A DNA stretch of 31,837 nt, from NCBI GenBank assembly GCA_015680685.1, contig MNCI01021446.1, forward strand, positions 167,906-199,742. The letters are read 5' to 3'. This DNA comes from Gnetum montanum (taxonomy: Eukaryota > Streptophyta > Gnetopsida > Gnetales > Gnetaceae). Shown here piece after piece: positions 11,069 to 22,405 of this stretch (position 1 is its first letter; each line of letters opens with the position of its first letter). The notes beneath the pieces were generated by a model. That model saw nothing but the letters and a program-made list of their open reading frames with translations. It did no database searches and was not told where the DNA came from. A program made the translations under genes and the position numbers.

Positions 11069-11468
11069 CTACTAGACACTTTGGAAGTTTTTGCAATTTT
11101 CTCATAACACACAGGGAATTGTTGCAATTTTTCAAAGCCCAAAACCTTCCAGAGCCCATAACTTTCAAACTGTTTGTCCAAATCACTCTATTTTTTTATC
11201 TTGCAAACCTTAAGGTTTCTGATGAAAAACTTATAGAAGTTTTTGAAAATTTTCCTAACTCCCCCAAAGGGTGAATAACCTTAACCATATATAAACATCA
11301 ACTTTTTCTAAGTTAACCCTTCAACCAACCTCTGGGATGAATTATTCATAATAACACATAAAATAAATAATAAGCGAATTCATTAAATTAGCCATAATCA
11401 CAACTTAACCAGGTATAACTATCCCAAAGAGTTAAGGTATCCCAATTATTTTGAGGTTACACAATGAT

Positions 11469-11498
11469 TGCTAATCCATGGTCTTATTGTGATTACAG
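11469..11498 (+). promoter_or_regulatory. Candidate branch point and 3' splice site before the third ORF (A)
   Basis: GCTAATCCATGG is followed about 20 bases later by TTGTGATTACAG, and the AG at 11497-11498 touches the ATG at 11499. Element B has a matching CTAATCC, T-run and TGATTGTAG (minus strand, 14783-14810). Confidence 0.5.
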
Positions 11499-13122
11499 AT
11501 GGCACCCAAACAAAAGAATTTGCAAGAAGGAGAACCCTCACAACCATGAGAGAAATAACCCAGAGTTGGAAGGGGCCAATAGGAACAAGGCCAAGAACTA
11601 TCAAAGGTGACCCATGCAATAGGACCTCTTCGAGAGGAGCCTAAAGTGGAATCTATTCAATAGATTCTAAGGGAAGAAGTGCCTAATAGACATATCTACA
11701 CTTCAAGATGTGCAGACATTCATAGGCATGATCGACGAGAAATTAAACACAACCCAACATGAACAGTTGCTGGAACGACTGGTAGGAACTAGACAACTGA
11801 CTTCGAACATCTTTGATCTCTTCAAGAACATCACTACAACTCAATCAGAGCTACTAAATGTAGGGGGTAGATGGATCATTTTAGAAGGGCAACTAGAAAT
11901 GGCCTAAGAGAAAAATCAATGCTTGGCCACGGAAATTGTTGAACTTCATGCTTGACTTGTAGAATAAGAAATCCTTAGCCTAGCAATGAGAAGAGATGAA
12001 GCTATCAAACAACTTCAAGAAGGATTTCAAAAGGTTAAGGAGGAAGTAGTAATGGCTATCTTCAAATAGTCCATGGTAGAAGTTGAAATGCACTTAATCA
12101 AAAAGAACTTGAATCAGATGCACTAAGAGAACGAAGCATTGACTGTGCAAAATCATTGCCTGCAAAATGTTGATGCTCAGAGAGATCAAATGCAAGAGTT
12201 CATTCATCAAAAATAGGAGCATATTGCCAAGGTAAATACTAAACTAAGGAAATTGGTTGTGGAGAACTGTAATCTCTCAATGAAGGAGGTACGCATCTTG
12301 TGACTAAAGTATGACATCAAGATAATTGCTTAGAAGAATGAAGCTCTTAAATTTGAGTAAAAAATCACTACAGGGACCAGGTTGGTTTGCAAAAGGAAAT
12401 TAATGAAAAACAAATCTAGATGGCAAAGATAAAAGTGAATAAATCCCTCTAGCAACTACAGTAATGAAGAGAGATGTGATGGCCCATCCTTAATGTGATT
12501 GACGCCTACAACAAAGTAGAGATTCATTTGAAGGAGTTTTGTATCAAAGAAATGATAAAGTATATAAAGTTAGCCAACCTCTGTTATGCAAACTTGGCAA
12601 TGTTGAAAACTGAACAACTATAGTTAGAATTGGAGAAGCAAGTGGCTAGCTTGTATCTACTATACGAGGCTAAGTTCAAATACCACAAGGACACCAAGCA
12701 AAAGATTAAAACTGCTAACATTAAACTCAAAGTTCTTAGAGGTTGATTCGAAGATCAACGATTTATCACTGAGAACTTAGCCAAATGGATGAATGACTAC
12801 TAGGAGCTGAAGAACATAGTGAGAGCATTCGACATTGAATGCAAATAGTTTTCTACCTAGTTTGTCAATGCTAAGAAGTTGTTTCCAACAATCCCATGTC
12901 CTTGGGATGTGCCCGTTAACCCACATTGGGGAAGCTGTGTGGATGGTGCATGATCCTAAGAGTAAGAAGGAGAAAATGAAAGCACTGTTAGATGCTTTAC
13001 ACCTTCCGCTTGAAGTTGTAGCAATAGTAGGACAATTGTAGCTGCCTCAAACACCACCAATGTGTGAAGCTAGTGAAGGTCCCTCAGAACCTTAAGAACC
13101 ACCACTGCTTAAGATCATTTGA
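11499..13122 (+). pseudogene. Third ORF of element A: coiled-coil protein, unknown function (pseudogene)
   Basis: The reading frame begins at MAPKQKNLQEGEP (11499), right after a candidate splice acceptor. After a frame change it continues from about 11710 to 12400 (TFIGMIDEKLNTTQHEQLL), with further broken frames to about 13120. Composition is rich in Gln, Glu, Lys and Leu, with heptad-like spacing (for example KQLQEGFQKVKEEVV near 12010), so a long coiled coil is likely. I see no signal peptide or membrane segment, so it is unlike an env protein. The tail is Pro/Glu-rich (about 13040-13100). A matching region in element E (LYKNEHKLHREASQK against LYEAKFKYHKDTKQK here) shows that it belongs to the family. 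In 11905-12360 the stops sit where Gln or Arg codons are expected. Its function is unknown. Confidence 0.7.
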
Positions 13123-13356
13123 TCTTCTTCAACAAGCTTCACACCATCAAGAAACATGTTGTCCAATTTTTAAAGAGTTGTATCATGGTGTTTAATTTTG
13201 TGTCCTAAACACCACCATTTTTGTAATGTGTTGATTTATACAACCGGGCACTCCATTTTTTGTCAAAGTTAGTCAATTTGTTTTGTTGAAGAAAAGTTAG
13301 TAAATAATCCCATACCTTTCTAATTTTGTAAGAGAAACCTAGGATAAATTTTTATT

Positions 13357-13370
13357 CAGTCATGGTGGTA
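13357..13370 (+). other. Polypurine tract of element A (degenerate)
   Basis: CAGTCATGGTGGTA directly precedes the 3' LTR start TGATG. Element C has CAGTCATGGGGGTA at the same place. It would prime plus-strand DNA synthesis. Confidence 0.65.
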
Positions 13371-14283
13371 TGATGGGTCATCATTGGTTGGCTGTGTTGA
13401 TTAGGCCTCGTTGATGTAGTCAACTATGTCAGTGAGGCCTTGTCGATGCATCTTGCCCTACATTGATGAGGCCTTGTCAACATAGTGTCTATTCGTCACC
13501 TATAAATACGTGCCTACTAGCCACATTTATGGCAATCTAGATTTTAGTAGCAACGAAGCTCTTGTAATTCTTCCATTTGAAAGTTAGAATTTTTTCCCTC
13601 GAGTGCTCGTAGTAGGAGTCATTGAGTGTATGGATCTTTATTTCAACATTATTGTACCTGAGCATGACAATGTGTGCAGTAATAAAGATGAGCTTTCTGA
13701 TAAGCCTTATAGCACTTTGAATATATTAGCTATTTCATTTATGCATTCAATGTTTTCAATTATTTGCTAAATGTTTTCAATTATTTAGCAAATAGTTTCT
13801 AGAAATTGAGTTAATAAAGCAATTTAAGCTAGATAGATTAAATACATAAGTACAACCACTTCAAGCATAACACATATTCATTTGGTAATGCCAGCAGCAT
13901 TATTGCTTGGTATGCCTAGTAGCATAACACTTGGTCGCCCAACAGTGGATATGTGGGTTTAGGATGTGTATAGAAAGTGGGAACGAATACTTATGTTACA
14001 ATTAGTTAAATGATTAGTAAATTAGTTAATTTAGATTTCTTAATTAAGTCCCTTTTTATCTATATTTCAAGCACCTAACTATAAAACATAAAAAATGATA
14101 CAAATCGAATGCCTTAGTTACACTTAACTATACCAATGAATGTCACAAGTGTAATTGGGAAGACAATGATTGACCTTAAGGCTAGATTCACTTCCTAAAG
14201 GCCTAGTGCACTAGAAATGATGAAGTCCACAGAATTTGACTAGATCATGTGTGAACGCAATGTGATTCGTATGGTTGGATGTA
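13371..14283 (+). repeat. 3' LTR of element A, right end truncated
   Basis: It starts TGATGGGTCATCATTGG and matches the 5' LTR along its length. It has three palindromic AGGCCT units (cores at 13403, 13435 and 13469), a TATA box at 13501-13508 and AATAAA at 13681-13686. A 21-bp tandem duplication (about 13749-13790) is absent from the 5' copy. It runs to GTATGGTTGGATGTA and then switches into element B sequence, losing roughly the last 25-30 bases. Confidence 0.85.
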
Positions 14284-14445
14284 AGAGACTCACTATGCTA
14301 TGACAAAAACTCTCTAAAAATCATGTGCCCAAGTGCTATATTTACAGGTCGGCATATACCCCATGATATTAGACACTTAACATCACATCTTGGAGTTTGA
14401 TATCACATATCCAATATTGGAGCACATCTAAACACAATTCCTTAT
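14284..14445 (-). repeat. 3' LTR fragment of element B (first ~160 bases of U3)
   Basis: It matches the 5' LTR of B at about 25610-25798, for example GCTATGCTATGA, then AAAACTCTCTAAAAATCATG and GTGCCCAAGTG. The rest of this LTR is absent, and the sequence joins the 3' LTR of A instead. The outer end is mutated (ATAAGGAATTG against TGATGAATTG). Confidence 0.8.
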
Positions 14446-14460
14446 ACCCCCACAACTGAA
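14446..14460 (-). other. Polypurine tract of element B
   Basis: On the minus strand this reads TCAGTTGTGGGGGT, directly before the LTR start. It matches the C tract at 31084-31098. Confidence 0.7.
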
Positions 14461-14782
14461 TGAAAACTTTTTCTCAAGTGAACAAGAGGAGGAACAAGCT
14501 CCTTAGAAAATATTGGGCAAGTATGGAAATATTGATTAACATACAAACTAACTCAGATGGAACAAATAGACTTTAAGTGCCTAAGTGTATGGATATACAA
14601 TCTTTTATAAAATTGGGTGTTCATGATAATAGAATTAAATACCTTGGACAAAACCGACATCCAACTCCTCTGGTAGCTGAAGAGTGAGGGAGAAGATCCA
14701 ACGATTATGAATGATCCTCTTCACATGGTGCTGCTACTTCTTCCTTAGTGAAGATAATTCCACTTCCAGTCCATGCTTTCCA
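14461..14782 (-). pseudogene. Residual third-ORF region of element B, mostly deleted
   Basis: The region lies between the candidate splice acceptor (14783) and the PPT. Its PPT-proximal half resembles the matching region of C (GAGGAACAAGCTC near 14491 and 31131). No coiled-coil frame like those of A and E is recognisable. I infer that most of the ORF was deleted. Confidence 0.4.
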
Positions 14783-14811
14783 CTACAATCATAAAAAAAT
14801 TATGGATTAGT
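14783..14811 (-). promoter_or_regulatory. Candidate branch point and 3' splice site (B)
   Basis: On the minus strand CTAATCC is followed by a T-rich run and TGATTGTAG; the AG complements 14783-14784. The flanking sequence aligns with the site before the third ORF in A (11469-11498). Confidence 0.45.
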
Positions 14812-16389
14812 GTGCAATGTGTAACATATAACTTTTAAGTACCTTATCTTGTCAGTGGTTACACTTGACTAGGTTGTGATTTTGGTGAATTGAGTTTGTT
14901 AATAGTGTTAGCAAAAAAACTAAAGAACAGGGTGACATGGATAAGCAGCTCATTAAATTTGAAAAATTTCAAACATAATGAAATACTTGAAGAGGGTTAA
15001 GAATTCACAACAATAGAAGGAGGATTTCATCGAAAAGAATTATGATGATGTGCACAATTAGATTTCATTAATGAGGTACACAAAAGAATTTGATTGTAAG
15101 AATGTCTAAGGATAAAGAACTTAACTAATCCAACCAAAATGTATGAGAGTGGATCCTCCCTGAAGCAGGCACAGGCCTTTTATTGCCCTTGCATAACTTC
15201 AAACCGAAGAGTTTGTGGGCTCCATGGATGATTAATGGTTATGGAAAGTTAAGTACAAAAACCTGGAAAAAACTACCTAAGAATTTTGTCACATCAAACC
15301 AAGACATCGAACAAGAACATGAAATTGATAGTGAGGTGAAACATGGAAAGCATAGATGGATGAGAGAGTGTGTGGAATGGAGTTCCCAATTAAGGTCACA
15401 TGAAGTCCTTTGTGAATTTTGTGGTTAAATGACATGATAAAATCCCTCCTTAGTCCAGACCAAAACCAACCATATTCAATGACTTCGCATTGCCATTCTA
15501 AGACCAGTCCATCCCCCTAAGACACAAGAGTGCTCCCACAAAATAATCACTATTCCTTATTAAAAAAGTAAAAATAAGTAGGAAGTGAGGAAGGGCCTTA
15601 GTTAGAGAGGACTTTCAGGCATGGGTAACATATCATTCTAGTCCCATAGCCAGTGCTTGTAGCCCATTTATTTTGATTAAGGGGTGTGCTTTGAATTTCC
15701 ATCATTTTTTTTGAAATGGAAACCACACCATGCAAAGACTTATTTAACTTCCTATTATTGGTTGACATGGAATGATAAGAAATCTATGAAAACACACATG
15801 CACCCAAGTAAGAAGAAAGGCACAAAGAGTACCAATTCCCCTTAAAGTCACATCTTGTTCAAACCTTTGAATCCTTTCCAATTCTGAAAACTACCAAAGT
15901 CACAAGTTCATTAAATTTTTATTAATCAAAATGGGACTACACATTTCCAAAATAAGGAAAACCATAGAATTTGTGGATGGGTGGATGTTATGGACTCACT
16001 ACCTGTTGCATGAAAAGGAAACCATATCCAAGTGATCAGTAACAAAATTCAAAGCTAGAATTCAAACACCGACAATTAAATAATTGAATAGCACATGCCC
16101 ACATTAATTAAATCACACTATACCCAGTTGACAATAAGACATAGCATTATTAAAACATAATAAGAAAATCATATCTAAATAAAGGAAGATATACAAAAAG
16201 TTGTAAAATAATTAAGAAAAATAAAACATACTAACAATGTTATAAAACAAAAATATTGAAAAACTAATAATGTAAAGATAAAAAGGTGTAACATAAAATA
16301 TGTGTAAAACAAAAAACTATGAAAAATAATAAAGTGTAAAACAAAAAGACTAAAAATTGAAGAGCCACTTTTATAGTTAGCATAGATGG
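14812..16389 (-). other. Element B spacer between pol and the third ORF
   Basis: No coding region is visible. The part from about 14900 to 15760 aligns, inverted, with the A spacer (about 10080-10900). Landmarks are a GTGTGCTTTGAATT and CCACACCATGC pair near 15690-15730. I do not see the palindrome and TATA module of A here. The stretch 16170-16370 is A-rich on the plus strand and matches the T-rich tract after pol in A. Confidence 0.55.
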
Positions 16390-16405
16390 CCATCTCCCCC
16401 ACAAC
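16390..16405 (-). promoter_or_regulatory. Purine tract after pol (second PPT-like site, element B)
   Basis: On the minus strand GTTGTGGGGGAGATGG follows the end of pol. It is nearly the same as the main PPT of B. See the matching tract in A at 9328-9343. Confidence 0.5.
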
Positions 16406-16429
16406 TAAGTTGAAAGGATAAGATCCAAA

Positions 16430-19400
16430 AGATTAATTGTGGTTGTCCATCCAATGAGATGTTAGTTGTACTGGCTTGCTTAGGTTCATGAAAAGGTTTG
16501 ACTTGTTGTATGTTGACCAATTATTTCTTGTCTGGGATCTCAAGTTTCTAGATCATCATAGCCCTAGAAGGAAAAGTTTTGTAAATGATGTAAGGTCCTT
16601 CCTACAACATCTGGAACTTAGTTTGTTGAGGTACATGTGTGAGGTTCCAGTAGAGGACCTTATCTCCTAGTTAAGATTTGACTTTTCTAATTTTAAGATC
16701 ATGGCATTTTTTCTTGAATGTCGTATGCAACTTGTTAGATGACAAGGCCACCAATTTCTTTTTTTCTAGCAAGTTGTGATTCATTAATCTTTCTTTTTGC
16801 ACTAGACTTAAGTCAACGTCAAGGTCATAGGTTGTTGAAAGTATATGAAGCTTAGATTGAATAGGAAGTGTTGGTAATTTTCTGTACACTAGCTCATAGG
16901 GAGAATATCCTATAGGAAGTTTCCATGTTGAGTAGTAGGCCCAGAGGGCATTGTTGAGTTTTATGCTTCAGTCTCTCCTATATTTGCTAATAGTTCTTGT
17001 TAAAATCTTTGTGATTTTCCTATTGGTAACCTCATATTGATCATTGGATTGGGGTGGTAGGGTATTATTAGTTTATGTTCAACCCCTAAGCATTGGATAA
17101 TCTTCTGAAAGGTAGTACCTGTAAAGTGAGTTCCATTATTAAAAATAAATGCATGTGGCACACCAAACCTGTTTATAACATTTTGTTCTATAAATTGAGT
17201 AGTAGTAGAAGATGTACAGTTGGTGATGGATGGTGCTTTTGCCCATTTCATACAATAGTAAACAAAAAATATGATGTACATCTTTCCATTTAACATGAGT
17301 GTAATGGGACCCATGAAATTAATGCCCAAGATGTTGAAGGATTCCAGTGGTTGGATCCACTGTTGAGATCCCTCCATTCGAGTAATCATTCCACCGTCTC
17401 ATTGGTAACGTTCACAAGAGTGGACAAACTGGTGAGCATCCCTGAAGATTGTTGGACAATAATACCCTACCATCAGGATTTTAATGGTCATGCATCTCCT
17501 AGCATAGTGGCCCTCACAAGGACCCTCATGAGCATCTTGAAGAACATGTAGTTGGTCAGCATCAAGAACACACCATCGAATCAAGCCATTGGTGCATACC
17601 TTATAGAGGTGTCTATTGATCTCCATGAAGTGTTCTACTTGGTGAAGACACTATTATTTCTTTCGTTGGTTGAACCCTTGTGGCATCTCTTGAGTGAGAA
17701 GATAGGTGAGAATATCATCATACCATTTAGGCTCATTGGGAAATTGTTCAGTTATAGCCCAAGCAAAGAGGAGTTCATTAGGAAACAGATCAAATAATGG
17801 GCTTTCTTTCTGTATGCTATCCCATTATAACCAACACAAATGATCAATGACCACATTCTCAATTCCCTTTCAATCTACCATTGTAAGATTGAATTCATGT
17901 AAGATCACTAACCACCATATATATAGAGGCTCTCCATTGGCTTCTTCATTAGGAAGTAGATGATGTTATGGTCTATGTGCATAAACATTTTGTATCCAAG
18001 CACATAGTGCCTAAACTTCTCTAGAGTAAATGCCACTACCATCAATTCTTTTCTTGTGGTGATGTAGTTCAGTTGTGCACCTACAATGCTTCAACTTATG
18101 TAGTGGATATAATATGGATGTTTCTTATCATCCATCTACATAAGCATAGCTCCCAAGGAATAATTTGATGCATTTGTCATAAAATGAAATAGTTGGGACC
18201 AGTTGGGTGCTTGTAGAATTGGAGTTTCTATAAGTTTCACCTTCATCTATTGGAATGTTATTTCACATTCATTAGTCCAAAAAAATGGTGCATCTTTCTT
18301 TGTTAGCTCAACCAACAGTTTTGCAATCTTAGAGAAATTCTCTATGAATTGTTGGTAGTAGCTAGTATGTCCAAGGAATGACTAAACATCTTTGATGGTT
18401 TCTAGTTGGTGGGTAATTCCTTATATGACCCTTATTTTTTTAGGGTCTACCTTAATTCTTGCTTGTGAGATTCGATGCCCCAATATAATGCCCTCCTAGA
18501 CCATCAAATGACTCTTTTTCCAATGAAGCCGCAAGTTTGTTTCAACACATTTTTTAGTACTTGCTTTAGGTAGTCTAAGGCTTTCTCCAATGTAGCTCCA
18601 TAGGTGGAGAATTCATCCATGAAGACTTCCACATTGCTACCATTAAAAAATTCTTAGGATAAGGCATTGGAAAGTAGCAGGGGCATTGCATAGACCAAAA
18701 GGCATCTTGTGATATGCAAAAGTCCCCTAGGGACTTATGAATGTTGTTTTAGCTTAGTCCTTTGGTGTAATCTGGATTTGGTTATAGCCACTATAACCAT
18801 CCAAAAAATTGTAATAGCAATGCCCAGATATTGTTTCTAACACCTGATCAATGAATGGCAATGAAAAATGATCCTTGATGATCTACTTCAATTTGGGGTT
18901 CAATTGGCTCTGTGGCTACCTCTTTGGCTTCATGGTTGGGTTGGTGTAGATACAATGCTAGCATATCCGAGGATCAATCCTTGTGAGTTCAAGATATGAC
19001 CAAGAAAAGGCTGCTAACCATTTTTCAACCAAATTTAATAGCATCTTTTTCTATTCTTGAGTAAGATTTGCATTGATTATTACCAGCTTTTCATTTTATA
19101 AGAATACATATTCCATTCCAGCAAGTAGAGTTTTTAATTCAAAGAGCTCTTACTTGAAACTTTCAAGAATTTCCAACTCTTCCCAATAGGTATCATCATT
19201 TGCATTATCAGAGAGTTGGTGATGAACTTGCTCTAGTTCATCTATGCCTACAATTTATGCACATGTTAGGCTCTCAATTGGTTCCATGCAAAGTGTGCTA
19301 CTTTTAGGATCAATGGTCAACCACTAGATTCCCTCTTGTTTTGTGGTTACTACATACATACACACAACCCTAAATTTCTACTTATGGTGCACATTTCTTG

Positions 19401-19870
19401 CATGTAGAGATGGATGCTCATTTAATAGACCAAAGTTTCTACACATAATTGCACATTGTATTGTTGTACACAATGCATGGAACTCACTTTTTCTCAATCT
19501 TCCTAAATGAATTTTCTTTAGATATTTCCAAGGAAAGATCTCTAATGCCCATTGTTGTATTAACAGTTCTTAGCCATGTCCTTTCCATGATGATTGAGAA
19601 GTCCCCTTTGCAATTTTCCACCTTGATTACCAGGAAATCAGCAAGATAAGACCACCCACAGAAAATGGTCACAATGTCTTCCACTAGTCCCAATAGAATA
19701 GTGATGGACCGATCTACCAATTCTAATCTGATATTACTCTTCTTGAGACAAGATAGGTTTCATGTAGTATACATTTCATGAGAAATCAAGTTGACACCGG
19801 AACCTAAATCAAGGAGAGCCTTAGATGGTTCATTCTTAGCAATCTGAAAATAAATCAGAGGACTTCTAGG
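16430..19870 (-). pseudogene. pol: pol pseudogene of element B (PR-RT-RNaseH-IN)
   Basis: Protease: LLDLGSGVNLIS with the catalytic Asp at 19808-19810, then GLVEDIVTIFCGW (about 19690). RT: the active site reads FMDEF (about 18606-18620), with Glu where the second Asp is expected. Pre-core integrase: INRHLYKVCTNGLIRW (about 17575-17620) and CEGHYARRCM, ending HSCERYQ (Tyr for the last Cys). Integrase core: GINFMGPIT (about 17305-17325) and FNNGTHFTG (about 17117-17143), so both catalytic Asp residues read Asn, while the Glu lies in a shifted frame (YEVTN near 17030). C-terminal part: LPTLPIQSKL, then DKVLYWN (about 16660) and VKPFHEP (about 16480). Frameshifts and stops break it throughout. 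It aligns with A pol in inverted orientation. Confidence 0.9.
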
Positions 19871-22400
19871 ATTAGCTAATTTCCTATAAAGGTTGCCAGC
19901 CTGAATCCAATCAAATACAACATAATTCAGCATAACATTATGAATTTGGGTGGGATTCAGTTTGAAGGGGACTCAAAAGAATTAGGTACAAAGGGAGATG
20001 GAGGAATAGGGTTGTCAACCACATGTGTATGTGAGAGCTTAGGGGGACTGTTGGATCGAAAAAAGGTCTTTTCTTAGATCGAGCATCTGAACCACTTAGT
20101 TGATGAATCAGTTGTAGATTTATCACCCTATGGCATTATTTTTTTATTGTTGAGATGGGAGTTCACCCTGCATAGATGGAGTAGGTGGTAACTATGTTGA
20201 GTGTGGAGGAAGATATGCAGGAATAGGAGAAGGATAAGGATAAAAGGTGGTATCCCTCCTTGCATGAGGAGAATAAGTTTGATAATAATCAGGAGGGTAG
20301 TAGTGAGATTGGAAAGTGAAAATGTAACTGGAAGAGTCATGTGGAGATAGGGGTTGCTAAACATAATACCCATATGGATCAGGTTGTCTATAAGGGTATT
20401 GCTGCCTTGGTGGTGCCAACACCCATGACTATGGTTGTTTCCACTGTTAGTACTACTCATATGGTTATGATGAAGCTCCACTTGGATAATACTATTGTTG
20501 TTGGTGGAACTGCCTAGAATTGTCTTAAGGATAAGGTAATCTTCTGGGTGTTTACCTTTGTCCTAGTCATGAATTCAAAGCATACACCCCAGACTCTTGT
20601 AAGTGTGACACAATAGGGAAAAATCCTTTAGGATGTTCATGCATCCATCATCATTATCTAATTGGGTTCCCACAACTTCCTCTATTGCAATGATCTTGCC
20701 CTTACCTCTTTAATTGGCACGTTTAGCTTCCTTGCACTTCACCTCCTATGCTCATGATTACTACCTTGTTCTTTGGACTCTTCAGCAATGTTTAGGACAA
20801 CTTGAAATCTTCCATCCATTGATTCCCATAACTAATTGACCTTAGTCATAATTTCAAATTAAAATTTTTTAAGTGACAAGGTTTTTCTATTCATCACCTC
20901 ATCAAATGATGATTCTTCCTCACTATCACATAATCAAATCTCCCTCTTGTGAATAAAAGGATCATGGTTGTACTTTCTCGCTTCCTCAACTCTTCTTCTT
21001 CTTTTTCTACCCACTCAATCAATTGTTTAATCTGATGGACTCTTAATTCTAACAATCATCCTTGGGCATAGACACTAAGAGTTCTCCTCGTTTCTAATTG
21101 GAGCCCATCTATGACATGATAAAGTTGATCTAGTTGAGAATAACCATGGCTAGGACATCTGTGTAATAAGGAATAGTATCAGCTTATGGTGGAATCTAAT
21201 GATTCATGTGTCCCTTGTTTTCATCCTTGGATTTGCCTCCTCAAGTTAGAAACTTGGGATTACATTTGATATTTTTCATTGAACAATTCAAGCATTGTAC
21301 TCCATTGTCTGATAGATTCTGGTTCTAAGAACTAGTATTAGTTCTCTACTTCTTTAATGAGTGTCCTAGGTAACAACTTAAGTTTTTGCCACTCATTTTC
21401 TATATTTTTCAAGGCACATGCATCTTGCAAAGCTTGGAGATGATTCTGCGAATCTGAGCTATATCCCCCTTCAAATCTAGAGATATTGTTAATGTCTAGC
21501 CTCTTGATCCAACTATTCTTTACATGCCTTGTGGGAATCCTTACTACCTCTACAATGTTGAGCATGCTTTGAGTAGAAAGCAAAGGCTCATTAAGTCCAT
21601 GATTCTAGTGCCTACGATGCCCTCTACTACCCCTTTGTTCATGGTAGTGGATCTCTCTTGACTACCCACACTCTAGGTCTTGACTTGCCCAATGGTCCCT
21701 TTGATTATCTTGGTCCCATTAGTCACCTCCATTATGAGCATGTCCCCAACGATTGTGGTTATAGCTAGAAGAGGAAGATGATGATCTGGGTGAAGAGGAA
21801 GGAGGACTAGCACTATCATGGTGCCTATGATCCCTTCTTTGGTGATCATGGCCATGATCACGATTAGGTTTCTTGTCTGCATCCCCATCCTTACTCATCT
21901 CCTTGGATCCTCCTTTGTCATTAGATCCATTCTTACCAAAACTAGGATTATAAATCATGGATTGTAGGTTGTAGTTTTGACCTCCTTCACCGAAGTCAAA
22001 AAGAGGAGTTTCACCAAATGGAAAATCCCTAGAGAAGGTTTCTCCACCATCTTTGTGGTATGGTAGGTAGGAGGAATCAATGAACCACTTTCCCTTCATA
22101 GATTCATAGCATTGCTCTAACTAGTGATTCCTTTAGAAATTATGCATCAATGCAAAGGTAATCCTTGGCATTAGTATCTTGCACAACATACTTAGCATGA
22201 AGTGCCTGGAGGCCCAAATGCACAAGAGTTTGGTGGAGCATCACATGAACAACTTAATCTACTAATAACACAATGTTGCCCTCCATGTCATGCCACTATA
22301 ATAGTTCATCTTGGTGTACGATGAAGGTGAAGTTGGGTACATATTTATCAGGATGAGCATATCCCACTTAATATTGTTGGGGCACCTGTTGATTCATTCG
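19871..22400 (-). pseudogene. gag: gag pseudogene of element B
   Basis: From the N-terminal side: VGYAHPDKYVPNFTFIV and HQDE (about 22300-22360), SSYLPYHKDGGETFSRDFP (about 22015-22075), a Ser/His/Asp-rich segment HGHDHQRRDHRHH then SPPSSSPRSSSSSSS (about 21755-21850), and a capsid-like block SWIKRLDINNISRFEGGY (about 21465-21520) with ENEWQKLKLLPRTLIKEVE (about 21340-21400). A Pro/Tyr/Gln-rich region follows (about 20150-20500; PPTPSMQGELPS near 20160). The same order occurs in A. A stretch near 20590-20650 matches the degenerate zinc-knuckle region of A, but its Cys/His pattern is lost. The Ser/His-rich segment is better kept than most of the gene. It is not functional. Confidence 0.75.
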
Positions 22401-22405
22401 GTTAG

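Larger units (their letters stand above)
9253..11498 (+). other. Element A spacer between pol and the third ORF
   Basis: No coding region is visible in these 2.2 kb. In order it holds a purine tract just after pol (9328-9343), a very T-rich stretch (about 9365-9560), a region with an N and duplicated sequence (9959-10180), a segment closely matched by element B (A 10080-10760 against B 15100-15760, inverted), a U3-like palindrome and TATA module (10992-11068), and a candidate 3' splice site right before the ATG of the third ORF. Because A and B share most of it, it belongs to the element and is not a later insertion. Confidence 0.6.
2166..14283 (+). mobile_element. Element A: near-complete Ty3/gypsy element (Tat/Athila-like), about 12.1 kb
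   Basis: Two related direct LTRs (2166-3028 and 13371 to about 14283) enclose a tRNA-Asp-type PBS, gag, pol in the order PR-RT-RNaseH-IN, a long spacer, a third coiled-coil ORF and a polypurine-like tract. Domain order and integrase type place it in Ty3/gypsy. The tRNA-Asp primer and the extra 3' ORF suggest the non-chromoviral Tat/Athila group. By eye the two LTRs differ by roughly 15 percent plus indels, so the insertion is old. It lies inside the gag-pro boundary of element D; the five bases before it are CATTT. The other copy of the target duplication is missing because the right end of the 3' LTR is lost at the junction with B. Confidence 0.85.

Noticed and set aside
11499-13122. Env-like gene
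   Set aside because: No signal peptide or membrane segment is visible, and the composition is coiled-coil and charged.
15183-15428. 81-codon open frame on the plus strand
   Set aside because: It is antisense to the conserved untranslated spacer of element B, and the matching stretch in A is not open.
17093-17551. Plus-strand open frames opposite the B integrase
   Set aside because: They are shadows of the minus-strand integrase, whose motifs are clear.
19449-19649. Plus-strand open frame of 66 codons
   Set aside because: It is a shadow of the B protease frame on the other strand.
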